Assembly: GCF_019393635.1 (NCBI RefSeq)
Contig: NC_057865.1
Location: 296,561,385-296,625,384, forward strand
DNA: 64,000 nt
Direction of reading: 5' to 3'
Source: Dromiciops gliroides
Taxonomy: Eukaryota > Chordata > Mammalia > Microbiotheria > Microbiotheriidae
In this document: one piece after another, positions 1 to 10,204 of the stretch
Layout of the letters: the number at the start of each line of letters is the position of its first letter
Numbering within the stretch: the first letter of the stretch is position 1
Notes under the pieces: generated by a model
Told to the model about the DNA's origin: nothing
What the model saw: the letters and a program-made list of their open reading frames with translations, nothing else
The model's database searches: none
Made by a program: the position numbers and the translations under genes

Positions 1-1448
1 CCCATGAGGACAAAAACCGTCAGCAGTATCTGTCTGCTTTAACACAGAACTGGAAAGGAAGAGGGATCGTGGGACAGAGCCTGGCACAAGATCACTGTGG
101 TCCAAGAGAGGATCGAGTGGCTGCTGAGAGACCTGAGCCAGCTTGTCTGAACCGACGCAGGGGAAGGAAGCGGAGCCAGGAGGCCAAGTTAGACAAAGGG
201 AACCCTGTGGGGAGGAGGCCTCCAGGGGTCTCGCCTTCTGCCTCAAGGAAGGACCTGACAGCATTTTGAGAGGTGGGGAGAATCTTAGGGGAGAAGAGGG
301 GTGGCAAGGACACTAAAGGAGCCAAGCCCAGACGAGAGAGGTCAGAGGGCAATGGGATTCACAGCTTCAGGCCCAGGATAACAGCCTGAGCCCAAGCGAC
401 ATGCGTCCTCACCACCGTGCCCGCCAGGCTTCCCAGGTAAAAGTTGGGAGGAAGGCCCTTTTCACTCCAGCAGTGACAGAATCACCAGGATGAGGCTGCC
501 GCTCCCCAGGGGGCCAAGTCTCATCTAACGGGGTTCTTCAAAGAGGGGCCAACACCCCCCCCCCAGCACGGTGAGAGGAGGAAGGCAGGGCTCCCCCCAC
601 GGCCTGGCACAAGGTGCAGGACAGGCTTCCACAAACTACAGTTCAAAGCATTAATGACATTTTGAAAAGCACACATCCGATGGGGCCAAGGGCACAACTA
701 ATCCCCATACACTGAGCCTGGGCTTAAGGGGCAGGCCTGTTCAAACACAGGCTGACAGGCCCCTGGCAGCTCCACCAGGATGCTGGAGGACTCACTCACA
801 GGGCCAGGTGCCAGGAACATGGGCAGTGGCTCCACTGGTCTGGAGCCTCAGAGATCAGCCGGAGGCCTGTCCTTCCGGAAGGCCCCTATCCAGGCCCACT
901 GATGCCACCTCCTCATGCCCTAAAGGGGATTGTGGGCCCTCGAAAGTTTGAAAGGCTTTGCGTGCGGGCTTGCTGATGGACACTGCCAATGGCCCCAGGC
1001 CCAGGGGAGCTACCTTGAGATCCCCTGCTGGGAGAGCCCCTCTCTGCCTCCCCGACAGGGATTCTCCTTAGAGCCTAGCCCGCGGTAGGCGCTTCATTAA
1101 AGGAGGCTGTGCCGAGGGGGGCAGCAACAGGCAGGACTGAATGCTCGTCCCCCCACAAGCAGAGAGGGCTCGTTGTGCTGCCCAAGCCATCAATGCCACC
1201 TCCCACTCATCTCAGCCTTTCAGACTCAGAAGAGGTCTTCCAGACAACAGTCGGCAGGACCAAGGGATGCAAGGGCTCTTGTCCACCTTACAGACGACTG
1301 GGGAAGGGTCCTGACGCTAGCAGGTTTAAGAGCCAAGACTCATAGACTGAGGCTCCAATGTGACTCGGGCTAGAAGGTCACTTAATGAGCAGCTAGGGAG
1401 CACCACAGAGCATAGAGCACCAGACCCCAGTTAGGAAGATGAGTCTTC
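1..1448. other. TRABD intron sequence, no gene seen
   Basis: This stretch lies downstream, in TRABD orientation, of the last TRABD exon in the window. I looked on the minus strand for the residues that should follow (the conserved NGLMSGLMQMLL region of TRABD) and did not find them, so it is read as part of an intron longer than 8 kb. It is GC-rich host DNA with no long coding frame. The last 50 bases or so belong to the older SINE that the LTR element split. Confidence 0.6.
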
Positions 1449-1452
1449 CTGG
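1395..1452 (+). mobile_element. Old CORE-SINE, left half (split by an LTR element)
   Basis: The bases before 1453 read as the head of a tRNA-derived SINE. The body resumes at 5092 with the CORE motif (ctgtgtgaccctgagcaagt) after the LTR element. Both junctions carry the 4-base duplication ctgg (1449-1452 and 5092-5095), so the two halves were one copy before the insertion. Confidence 0.6.
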
Positions 1453-1810
1453 TGTAACGATTGGAATGACGCCACCTGCTGGAGACTTACTGTAGAGGAG
1501 TTCTGCCCATGAAGGGAAGGTCTTTGAGGGCAAGACCAGGAGTCAGGAAGTGACGCGGGCTAGTGGGAGGAGGAAGGAAGAGACTGGCGCTCAGTCTCGC
1601 TCTCTTTCCTGGGGACTCTGGTGGAGAAGGGAGCTAGAAATGTGCTCTCCCTTTAATAGATAGGAATCTAGGCCTTTCTCTCTCTCTTTACCAAATTCTT
1701 ATTCTCCTTAATAAATGCTTAAAAGTCTAACTCTTGCTAAGGCTTATAATTGATTGGCGACCACTCATTAGATATTTTAGACAGACTAGCTAGAATTTTA
1801 GCCCTTAACA
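1453..1810 (+). repeat. 5' LTR
   Basis: This is a direct repeat of 4719-5091. A polyadenylation signal, AATAAA, sits near 1710 and is shared with the 3' copy near 4990, as expected in the R region. The termini are TG...CA. Confidence 0.88.
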
Positions 1811-1812
1811 GA

Positions 1813-1830
1813 TGGCTGACCACGAAGAGG
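1813..1830 (+). promoter_or_regulatory. Primer-binding site, probably tRNA-Arg
   Basis: It starts two bases after the 5' LTR. The sequence tggctgaccacgaagagg closely resembles the complement of the 3' end of vertebrate tRNA-Arg (TCG/ACG type, tggcgaccacgaaggga). The tRNA sequence is from memory, so the assignment should be confirmed by alignment. Confidence 0.6.
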
Positions 1831-1947
1831 AAAGCTGAACCTCAGTCTTCTTCTGATCTTCTGGTTGGGTAAGAAATTTCCCCTCCCTCTCCCTTTAACT
1901 GCTAAGTACTGGTTTACTGGCTGTGTTTTCCCTTTAAATTTTTTCAA

Positions 1948-2832
1948 ATGGACCTTTTAAACTCCCTAATTATCCTATTTTTGATTTTGGTCTGTTTAAC
2001 CAGACAAATGGGAGATAAGATCATGTTAATGCTTTGTTTTTGTGGATTTTCTATTTTTCTTTTTATTTTTGTTAAAAGAGCCAGCAACTTACTCACACAA
2101 GGAAATATCTCTCCCTCTCCCAACCATGCTTTTTCAGAGAAACCTGAAGAGATTCCTGCAGCTTTTCCCAGTTCTAACACTAATTGTTGCTCTAATTTTG
2201 CATGCCTGGAGGCAATGACCCACCCTCTAGAAGCTTTTAATCCCCTAGCACCTGGAGGCAAAGTGGGGGAAGAGGAATCCAGGCCTGAGTTCAAAATCAA
2301 GTCTGATTCAAATTGCTCTGGTCCCTCCCCTCCTCTCCAGACCCCACCCTCTACTCCTCCCATGGCCAAGCCCATTGCTTCCCCTGCCTGGGAAGTCCAG
2401 AGATCTGATGCGTATGCTCAACTTTTTCTACCTGCATTTGCAGCTTCAGGCTCAGCCCTTCCCCAGCCTGGCTGTGCTTCTGAGACAACCTTAGAAAGCC
2501 CTTTAAATTCCAGATATACTCGTTTTGTTCATAATTTTGCTAACCTGCTTTTGTCTTTAATTAGTAATCTTATAAAGCATTTGTATGGTGGAAAGACTGA
2601 CAGACAATATAGAGGGGTTAAAGAAGAAAAACTTAAGCTGAATAAGAATGACAATCAACATAGTTCAAGACTCTGCTTCTTTTGCCATGGAAGGGTATAT
2701 ATTTTACAGAAATGTAGAAGTAAGCAGCAAGGTATTGATATGAGTATTGGGGATTTTAGATACTGGAATCAAAAGTGTTCTGAATTTATTCATAGAGATT
2801 TTCATGCTTTTGAGATTGTGTCTTATACTTAG
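1948..2832 (+). pseudogene. Gag-like open frame of the LTR element
   Basis: This is the only long frame in the element, 294 codons. From N to C it has two hydrophobic stretches (about residues 4-20 and 26-42), a proline/serine-rich middle (about 95-165), and near residues 244-257 a short Cys-rich stretch like a single degenerate retroviral zinc knuckle. The position right after the primer-binding site and the knuckle-like stretch suggest a gag remnant. The hydrophobic N-terminus is not typical of gag and I do not recognise the family. Fossil element; no host function is implied. Confidence 0.4.
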
Positions 2833-4702
2833 TTTCTAAAACAAGGAGAATATTTGTAAAAGCTTTTTATAGTCATGTGATCAAGTTTATATTTTATAAT
2901 ACTCTTATTGATATTAAGTTCATATTCATTTAGATTTCCTTAGTTTGAATTTCACTGTATTTTATTGTTCCATGTGTATTTTCTTCTATTTGTTTATTTA
3001 TCTAATTTTGAAAAATTGCAAGATGGTTTTGATTTCATAATACAATGTTAATTCTAGGAGTATTGTGCTCCCACATTCTGAGTTGTTTGTTTTTGTTATT
3101 TTTTTTCCTCAACTGATTATTTGATCAAACTCTTTAAAGCATTTCCCTGGCAAATTGGTTGCCATGGCAAGTGTAAATTGATTCTAGAAGTATTATTTTT
3201 GATAAGCATATTCCAAAAAAAAAAAAAAGAGGGGAATGTTTGTAAAAGTTTTCTTTTTTCAAAAAAAGTTTTCTTTGGGATTGTGTTGTGCTTTAACTTG
3301 TATTTAAATATGTTCTGATTTTTCACAAAAGTAATTGTATACTAAGTAAAAAAAAGATATTATTTGAAATTGTTGCATAACTATATATTGTGTTCTGAGT
3401 CAAGATGTATTCACATTTTTTGCAATCATTTATTATCCTCAATTTTAAATCCATATGAGACTTGGATTATGGGAACTTATCATTTAAGACATTAATTGCC
3501 TTTATTCTGAGTTATCAGATGCCAGTTGGCCAAGATGCCATCCAATCACAAGAGTAATACAAGCAAGAGCAGACACTGAACTGTCACATGAGGGGAGACA
3601 TGCATGAAGTCAAGGTATGGCCGAGAGAACGGCTTTTGACAAATGTTGAGGTTGGATTCTCTTGGTTTAATATTTTATTTTATTTTTCCCCACAATATTG
3701 TACAGATGGCTGGAAGTATTCATCCCACCCATCTCACTTCTACACCTGGCTTCTATGCTCCCTCCTATATGCCTGATGCCATGGACATCTCAATCCCATG
3801 CATCTGATTAAGTCTGACTCAGTTTCCTCCAATATGTTCGGTGGCATGGACATATATTCCATCCACCTATTTTAAGCCTGGCATACTGCATGGACAGTAC
3901 ATATTGCTCAAGAGTAGGAATGCTCATATCCCATCATTTCTCTGTTCTTTTATGGTAACCCCCATAATTATCTCAGGTGTCATGATAAATACAGTGTTGA
4001 ATTTGGCCTTGACACCTATTACCAATTATATTAGATTTTTTAATTTCTCATAATGGCATGAGGATAATTAGGCAGATGATGCAAAAAGTGATGAAACAGA
4101 TAAAAATTATTTTTAATAATTAATATCGCAGCAATTGTCTTCTCAATTACCCTCCATAAGGGGGGGACTATAGTAATATTATAATTTTAAAGAATGGTTC
4201 AATTTTTGTTTTATTATATGTTTCATGTGTAACAACTAAGATTCTGAATTCCCTTAGACATGTTTTTGAGAACTTTCATTGTTTGATTTGATTATTGACA
4301 AAGCTATTTTAAAGTTGTGTTAAGCTCAATTTTGTAGGAAATTTTCCTGGCTGATTACCAGCATCCACACATCAACCCCTGAAAAGACTTCCATTCCACG
4401 ACTACACCTAGAGGACATCTGAGAAAAGACTTTCAGAGACTTTAAATGAACAGTTTTGATTTGTTGTTTTTTTTCTCTTTCTGTTATAATATACACCATC
4501 TGTAACATGTATTCTCTGCAGAGGCCCTCCCTTTGCAAGACTAATGTCAAAGCGTCGGTTCATGAGGACAAAAAAAAAAATCGCCCCTCTGGACAAAACT
4601 TTCCTCTCTTCCTTTTCTATATTGTTGTTCACATATTATTAGTTAGCAATAGTTATCATATTGTTTTTACTGTTCCGTCAAGGAAACATTTTGTTTCTTG
4701 AG
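2833..4702 (+). other. AT-rich interior of the LTR element
   Basis: AT-rich sequence with no long frame and no recognisable retroviral domain. A purine-rich stretch at about 4157-4170 resembles the polypurine tract before the 3' LTR. Confidence 0.5.
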
Positions 4703-4717
4703 GAACAACAGGGGGGA
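4703..4717 (+). promoter_or_regulatory. Polypurine tract
   Basis: The purine-rich run gaacaacaggggggac lies directly before the TG that opens the 3' LTR, where plus-strand priming occurs in retroviruses. Confidence 0.65.
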
Positions 4718-4718
4718 C

Positions 4719-5091
4719 TGTAACGATTGGAATAACGCCACCTGCTGGATACTAACTGTAGAAGAGTTCTGCCCATGAAGCGAAGGTCTTTGAGGGCAAG
4801 ACCAGGAGTCTTTTCTTCAGGAGTCAGGAAGTGACGCGGACTAGTGGGAGGAGGAAGGAAGAGACTGGCGCTCAGTCTCGCGCTTTTTCTTTTGGACTCT
4901 GGTGGAGAGCGGAGCTAGAAATGTGCTCTCCCTTTAATAGATAGGAATCTAGGCCTTTTTCTCTCTCTTTACCAAATTCTTATTCTCCTTAATAAACGCT
5001 TAAAAGTCTAACTCTTGCTAAAGCTTATAATTTATTGGCGACCACTCATTAGATATTTTAGACAGTTTAGCTAGAATTTTAGCCCTTAACA
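4719..5091 (+). repeat. 3' LTR
   Basis: This is a direct repeat of 1453-1810 with the same TG...CA termini. It is followed at 5092 by ctgg, the second copy of the target duplication. Confidence 0.88.
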
Positions 5092-5290
5092 CTGGGTTCC
5101 AATCTGGCCTCAGACACTGCCTAGCTGTGTGACCCTGAGCAAGTCACTCACCCGATTGCCTCACTGCCTCATCTGTAAAATGAGCTGCAGGAGGAAATGG
5201 CAAAGCACTCTAGGATCTGCTGAGAAAGCCCCCAAGGGGGTCACAAAGCATGGGACACCAGTGAAACGACCGATGACAACACCCATGTGT
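5092..5290 (+). mobile_element. Old CORE-SINE, right half
   Basis: It continues the SINE interrupted at 1452. A B-box-like gttccaatctggcc, the CORE motif, and a 3' part related to cctcatctgtaaaatgag follow in order. It is more diverged than the younger SINE copies, so it was already old when the LTR element landed in it. Confidence 0.65.
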
Positions 5291-5419
5291 CAAACACCTT
5301 CCTCCACACTCTGCTCATGCTCTCACTGGGCCACGTGCTCGGCCCAACCGACTGTCGGCCCTCAGGCCAGAGTGCTATTAACTAACAAACTAAAGAGTGT
5401 CTGTAAGAAGGAACAAGTT

Positions 5420-5573
5420 GGGGCAGCTAGGTGGCGCCGTGGAGAGAGCACCGGCCCTGGAGTCAGGAGGACCTGAGTTCAAATCCGACCTCAGACACTT
5501 GACACTTACTAGCTGTGTGACCCTGGGCAAGTCACTTAACCCCAATTGCCTCATCAAAAAAAAAAAAAAAAAA
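5420..5573 (+). mobile_element. tRNA-derived CORE-SINE, full length
   Basis: It starts gggcagctaggtggcgc (A-box-like), has the B-box-like gagttcaaatcc and the CORE motif, and ends in an A-rich tail. A short gaacaa direct repeat is seen at both ends. Confidence 0.92.
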
Positions 5574-6212
5574 GAACAAATTCTTTTGCCCTCCAGCCCA
5601 GGGCCCTGGACGTCCTGAGTGCTAGGTGGAGGCTCTCACCCCAGCCCAGGCTTGGCAGCATTTCCAGAATGCCAATGCCAATACCACTGGGGGGGGGGGG
5701 GGCGCCTCATCCGAGAGCCGCACATGCCCAGTCTGCAGATCTCAGGCAAGGCCGGCCCCTCCCCCAGCCCAGGAGCAGAGTGTGATTTGGTCCTTGGCTC
5801 AGCTGGAGAGGAGTGAGGGCGTGCTCAGAGGTCTGTCTCATCCTGTCTCCCTCTACAGAGGCACATAGTGCTGGTCACCTCAGAATCACAGTGAAGAAGG
5901 GGCCACCAAGGGAAGATGCTCCCACGTGCAGACCAACACCACTGGCAACGGCGACTCCGGGGACTAAGGAGGAGACAGAGGTCCTCCCTCGTGGGAGAAT
6001 GGGGCGGCCTTGGGGTTGGAGCACTGCCTACTGTCTATCTCGGGTAACGAGGGTGGGTTCTCAGGGGCTACTGGGAAGCCAGGGAGGCTGAACAGAATTC
6101 CAGCTGCTCCATGATGCCTCGACAGTGAGGCCTAATCAGCTGGGTGGGAACATGAGCGGCCCACGGAAGAGCCTGGCCTGGCTGCGGTCGGCGTCACCTC
6201 CCTGCCATTTCT

Positions 6213-6350
6213 TTTCTTTTCTTTTCTTTTTTTAATGTGGCAAAGAGGGTCACACAGCTAGTAAGTGTCAAGTGTCTGAGGTCAGATTTGAACTCAGGTC
6301 CTCCTGAATCCAGGGCCGGTGCTTTATCCACTGCGCCACCTAGCTGCCCC
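6213..6350 (-). mobile_element. tRNA-derived CORE-SINE
   Basis: Reverse-strand copy with an 18-base target duplication, cacctccctgccatttct, at 6195-6212 and 6351-6368. Part of the CORE region is missing relative to other copies in the window. Confidence 0.92.
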
Positions 6351-6479
6351 CACCTCCCTGCCATTTCTGATGGGATCGCTGCACCAGTGGAGGAAGGGAG
6401 GGCCACGTACTACCCGCTGGCCCTGGGATAAATCACCTCCTTCTACTACTCTCATCCCCCGGCAGAGCCGTAGCTGCCG

Positions 6480-7780
6480 GGATGTTTGGATTCCTGCAGA
6501 AGCCATCAGGGGCTCAGCAGCAGCACAGCAAGAGGTCTCTGGTGGAGGGCCTTGGGGATCAGTGATGTGGATCCAGGCAGAGGACAAGCTCATCACCTTT
6601 TTGGGTGACACAAAGCTGGCAGGGACAAGGGAGTTAGGATCCAAAAGGTCCCTGGCAGGTTGACTCAGGGACACAGCCTCACACTTTGGTTCCCAAGTAC
6701 CAGATGCAGGAGAACCCAGTGAGGGTTGTAACGGACTACACCCAGGCCTGAGTCAGCCAAGGTGGGAGGGCCCAACTCCAGGCCTCCAGGTTTAAGGAGA
6801 ACAACGAGAAGGATGCTGTTCATTATGCCCAGGAGATGTTCCTGCTTTCAGACGGCTGTGGGTACAAACAGGACCGAAGAGGTTGAGTGTGGCCACAGAC
6901 AGACCTCATGGAGCACCTCAAGTCTTCATCTCTTGTAGAAACCAGGAAAGAGAGCAGGTAACAAAGGGTTTGCAAAGGGAGAATGGCAAACCATGAACAG
7001 CGGAAAGAAAGACTCCCACAATCCAAAGAGAAGGAAATCAAGAGACCTCAGGCGAAGACAAACCACAGCCCCGGGGAGGATGTCCGGCCGGACATCCTGG
7101 ATGCTGACAAGGAATGCCACCACGAGAGGCCAGAGGAAGATATGACACAACTACATGGTCACAGCATCATTGCAGTTGCCCACCAGGGCACTAGGGGATG
7201 AAATGGAATATGACTATGTTGTAAGAAATGGCAAAATGAGGGCATCAGTCCTTCCCAGATTCTCTTTCGCCAGGGAAACTGAAGCGGGTGAGCAAAGGAC
7301 GCAGGGGACACTGAGAACCTCCAGGGCAAGAGGAAGACTGAGGGGAGAACCAGAATGGCCAGTGGGAGGCCAGAGAAACGATGGCAGACAGCAGGAGCGC
7401 CCCCTCCCTGCCCTAAGGCACAGGTCCCCCAAGAACTGGGAGATGTGACCGCTAAGTTGCTATCAGCAATCTGTGAACAGTCATGGAGAGCAGGGGAGGT
7501 CTGCAGGACCCAGGAAAGGCAGGTGATGTCTCGAGAAGAGGACAGTTTGTTTCTGCAGAGATTATAGAGCAAGGAATGAAAGGGATGGGGGGTGCCCCTT
7601 CTAAGAGCAGGCATGGCTTCAGCAAGGACAGGCTGTGCCAGACCCATGTTACTGGTGGTTTCAGGTATCAGGACATTTTGAAATGGAAAGACCTAGGTTT
7701 GCTGTGCTCTCACCGTGGTGGGCATCGTTCAGTGATTCATCCTGAGAAATGGGTTATTCATCAGTGAAAATGACATCAAG
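6480..7780 (+). mobile_element. Diverged L3/CR1-type LINE fragments
   Basis: Around 6590-6640 the wording caccttttt-gggtgacacaaagctgg matches the reverse-transcriptase stretch seen again at 49855-49875 (tttgtagatgacacaaat), that is F-A/V-D-D-T-K/N. Around 7570-7660 the text resembles the upstream part of the same family. It is heavily decayed and has no open frame. The exact borders are uncertain. Confidence 0.45.
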
Positions 7781-8051
7781 GACAAGGCACCGCAGACGCC
7801 CCCAAGAGCCCTGGGGCCTTCCTGTACCTGGAGAACTTGGGGAGCCCTGTGTGCTGCTGCCCAGCCCTTTGAAGCAATGTCAGCACCAAGAGAGGTCTGG
7901 TGGAAAGGCTGGGGACGCCCAGCCACTGAAGCCTCAAGGCAGGGGGCAACTGTTATCAGTGTGAGGGGAGTGGCACAGCCCAGCCCAGGAGCCAGGAGCA
8001 CAGGCTCCTCTGGGGACCAAGAGCTCCCAGGTCAGAGGGAGGGGCTTGTAC

Positions 8052-8192
8052 CTGCTTGACGGCTTGTTGGAGCTTTTCCAGGTTGATCTCCTTGGCCTCC
8101 TTCAGCAGAGTCTTCTCATCCATCTTCAACATGGAAACTCTGTATTGGCAGAGCTCCACCACGACCACGTCCGGCTGCACCTCCTGGATGGT
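8052..8192 (-). CDS. TRABD: TRABD coding exon 4 (TraB domain)
   Basis: This exon encodes 47 residues, TIQEVQPDVVVVELCQYR onward to LEKLQQAVKQ, nearly the same as human TRABD. The minus-strand acceptor is ...cgacag|ACC and the donor is CAG|gtacaa; both junctions are in phase 0 and join the 15671-15837 exon exactly (VVK|TIQEV). Glu111 in the VVVVELC stretch corresponds to the conserved acidic position of TraB/GumN/Tiki-type proteins. The next exons lie outside the window. An old retroviral fossil begins roughly 70 bases upstream of its acceptor in transcript orientation, close to the branch-point zone, yet both splice signals remain sound. Confidence 0.96.
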
Positions 8193-8524
8193 CTGTCGAG
8201 ACAGGAACCAAGGACAGTGACTCAACGGGTCTGCCCCTGTGAGCTAGATTTTCCCCAACCCTTAGATACATGATTTGTCTCTTCAGGTATAAGTGACCTA
8301 ATCAGTAACATACACTGCAAGTTGTGATTTAATAATCTGCATATAGTGTATAAATTGTGATTTAACTTATTTAAGTATTTCTTATAGAGCAAATAAGGCA
8401 GTGGGGCTTAGAAAGTGCTGTTAGATGAACATGAGATTGACTTTAGCCTTGACAATTTAGATATGAATTACTTATAGTAGACAATACCACACTTGTTTGA
8501 TTCTGTGTTAAAAAAGAATGTCTT

Positions 8525-8682
8525 GGGGGCAGCTAGATGGCGCAGTGGATAAGGCACTGGCCCTGGATTCAGGAGTACCTGAGTTCAAATCCGGCCTCCA
8601 ACACTTAATACTAGCTGTGTGACCCTGGGCAAGTCACTTAACCCCAATTGCCTCACCAAAAAAAAAAAAAATCCAAACAAAC
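8525..8682 (+). mobile_element. tRNA-derived CORE-SINE
   Basis: Full-length copy with A-tail. The target duplication aaaaaagaatgtct is seen at about 8509-8522 and 8684-8697. It is inserted in the AT-rich retroviral block. Confidence 0.92.
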
Positions 8683-8898
8683 AAAAAAGAATGTCTCGTT
8701 AGACATACTAAAAAGTTAGACTGTCCCACTGTCACAATAGCATGTCAAGTAAATTGACTGTTCATTTGTAGACTGTATGTCCAGACATCTATCATTTTGA
8801 TTGACTTTATGTGTCTTGGTGGACTGTAAAATAGAAGGAGTTTGTCTAAAATTAGTATATAAGCATTTAAGCCTCATAGGATATAAAAGTATTAGATG

Positions 8899-9030
8899 CC
8901 CCCCCCCCCCCCGCACCAGCCCTGGATTCAGGAGGACCTGAGTTCAAATCTGGCTTCAGACACATGACACTAGCTGTGTGACCCTGGGCAAGTCACTTAA
9001 CCCTCATTGCCCCACCAAAAAAATAAAGAA
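8899..9030 (+). mobile_element. tRNA-derived CORE-SINE with a poly-C run for a head
   Basis: The body from gcaccagccctggattcagg through the CORE motif and A-rich tail is normal. The usual head is absent, and a run of about 14 cytosines (8899-8912) stands directly before it. Confidence 0.8.
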
Positions 9031-9757
9031 AATCATTCATGATTTTATCTTATGAAAAAAGGGAGATAGAGATAGATTAGAATAATTAGAGGCTAACAAA
9101 TATAGAGATGATCATAATTTGTAACATCTCCAAATTAGAGTATGGATTAAAATTTTAGGGAACAGAAAAAGGTGTCTAGGGGGCCCTGAATCTGAGTTAG
9201 CTGAGCTGTCGTGAGTAAGAGAACTGAGATCAGGCCTGTCCACCAGAGAGTATGCTGCAAGGTTTTAACTTTTGTCTGAGAGTCAAGGTATCTGTTTCTG
9301 TTTTTCTAGTACAGCAGATCCAGGCTCCGCTCTCTGTGTGTACACTGTGGGAACTAGGCTAAGTCTTAAAGATTCTCCATTAGACAATTTTTTTTAGAGA
9401 CATAGGACAAAAGAGAACTAACTGTAGGCAAAGAAATAAATGGAGAAACTGCTATTAGATGTTGTTTTTAAAGCCTTAGGAATCTCTGAAAATTGGAACT
9501 TTAAATTTTTATATTCTAGACAAGTTAGGAAACTTCTTAGAAAAACAGGAAAGATTGGAAACGGAGTATTTAGTTTGTTGGAAAATGTGATCTACTATGA
9601 TTTTTAAAAAAAGGCTTATTACAATGTACAATAGACTCATTAAGATGACACAATCTTGACCGCAGGTGGCAACAGATGTTGAAATAGGAAATGCAGATGT
9701 AACAAAGCAAGAAAGAAGCCAAAAGGAATCACCATCTTATCTACACAGGAATGTCTA

Positions 9758-9853
<96 letters not shown>

Positions 9854-10056
9854 TTAGTCTTCCTCATCATTTCCTTGGTTTGCTTCTTGGGCTATTTCAG
9901 AGGCTTCTGACCTGACATTGTGCCAGCTGCTCAGCTTCCCCAAGCCCCCTCACTCTCTATTATGACTTGAAGAAATTAGACAAAGAAAAGACTGTTACTC
10001 TTTATCCAGTAGTTAATGTACCATCAGGTCTTCCTTCTCATTTAAAACCTGAAGAG

Positions 10057-10204
10057 GGGGGCAGCTAGGTGGTGCAGTGGATAGAGCAATGGCCCTGGAG
10101 TCAGGAGGACCTGAGTTAAAATCCAGCCTCAGACACTTAACACTTACTAGCTGTGTGACCCTGGGCAAGTCACTTAACCCCAATTGCCTCACCCCCCCCC
10201 AAAA
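10057..10204 (+). mobile_element. tRNA-derived CORE-SINE
   Basis: Full head, B-box-like centre and CORE motif. The tail is a short C run followed by A residues. It lies within the old retroviral fossil. Confidence 0.9.

Larger units (their letters stand above)
1453..5091 (+). mobile_element. Endogenous retrovirus-like element with two LTRs, non-autonomous
   Basis: The two ends are near-identical direct repeats, 1453-1810 (358 bp) and 4719-5091 (373 bp), both starting TGTAACG and ending TTAACA. They are flanked by a 4-base target duplication, ctgg. A primer-binding site follows the 5' LTR and a purine tract precedes the 3' LTR. The interior is only about 2.9 kb and shows no recognisable protease, polymerase or envelope, so it would have needed a helper. 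It holds one open frame of 294 codons. The LTRs differ at about 19 positions by hand count, roughly 5%, which suggests an insertion of the order of 10-15 million years if about 2 substitutions per 10^9 sites per year applies. The element is a fossil, antisense to TRABD. Confidence 0.88.

Noticed and set aside
1-1448. Remaining TRABD exons in the first 1.4 kb
   Set aside because: The conserved peptides that follow LEKLQQAVKQ in TRABD are not found on the minus strand here, so these exons must lie outside the window.
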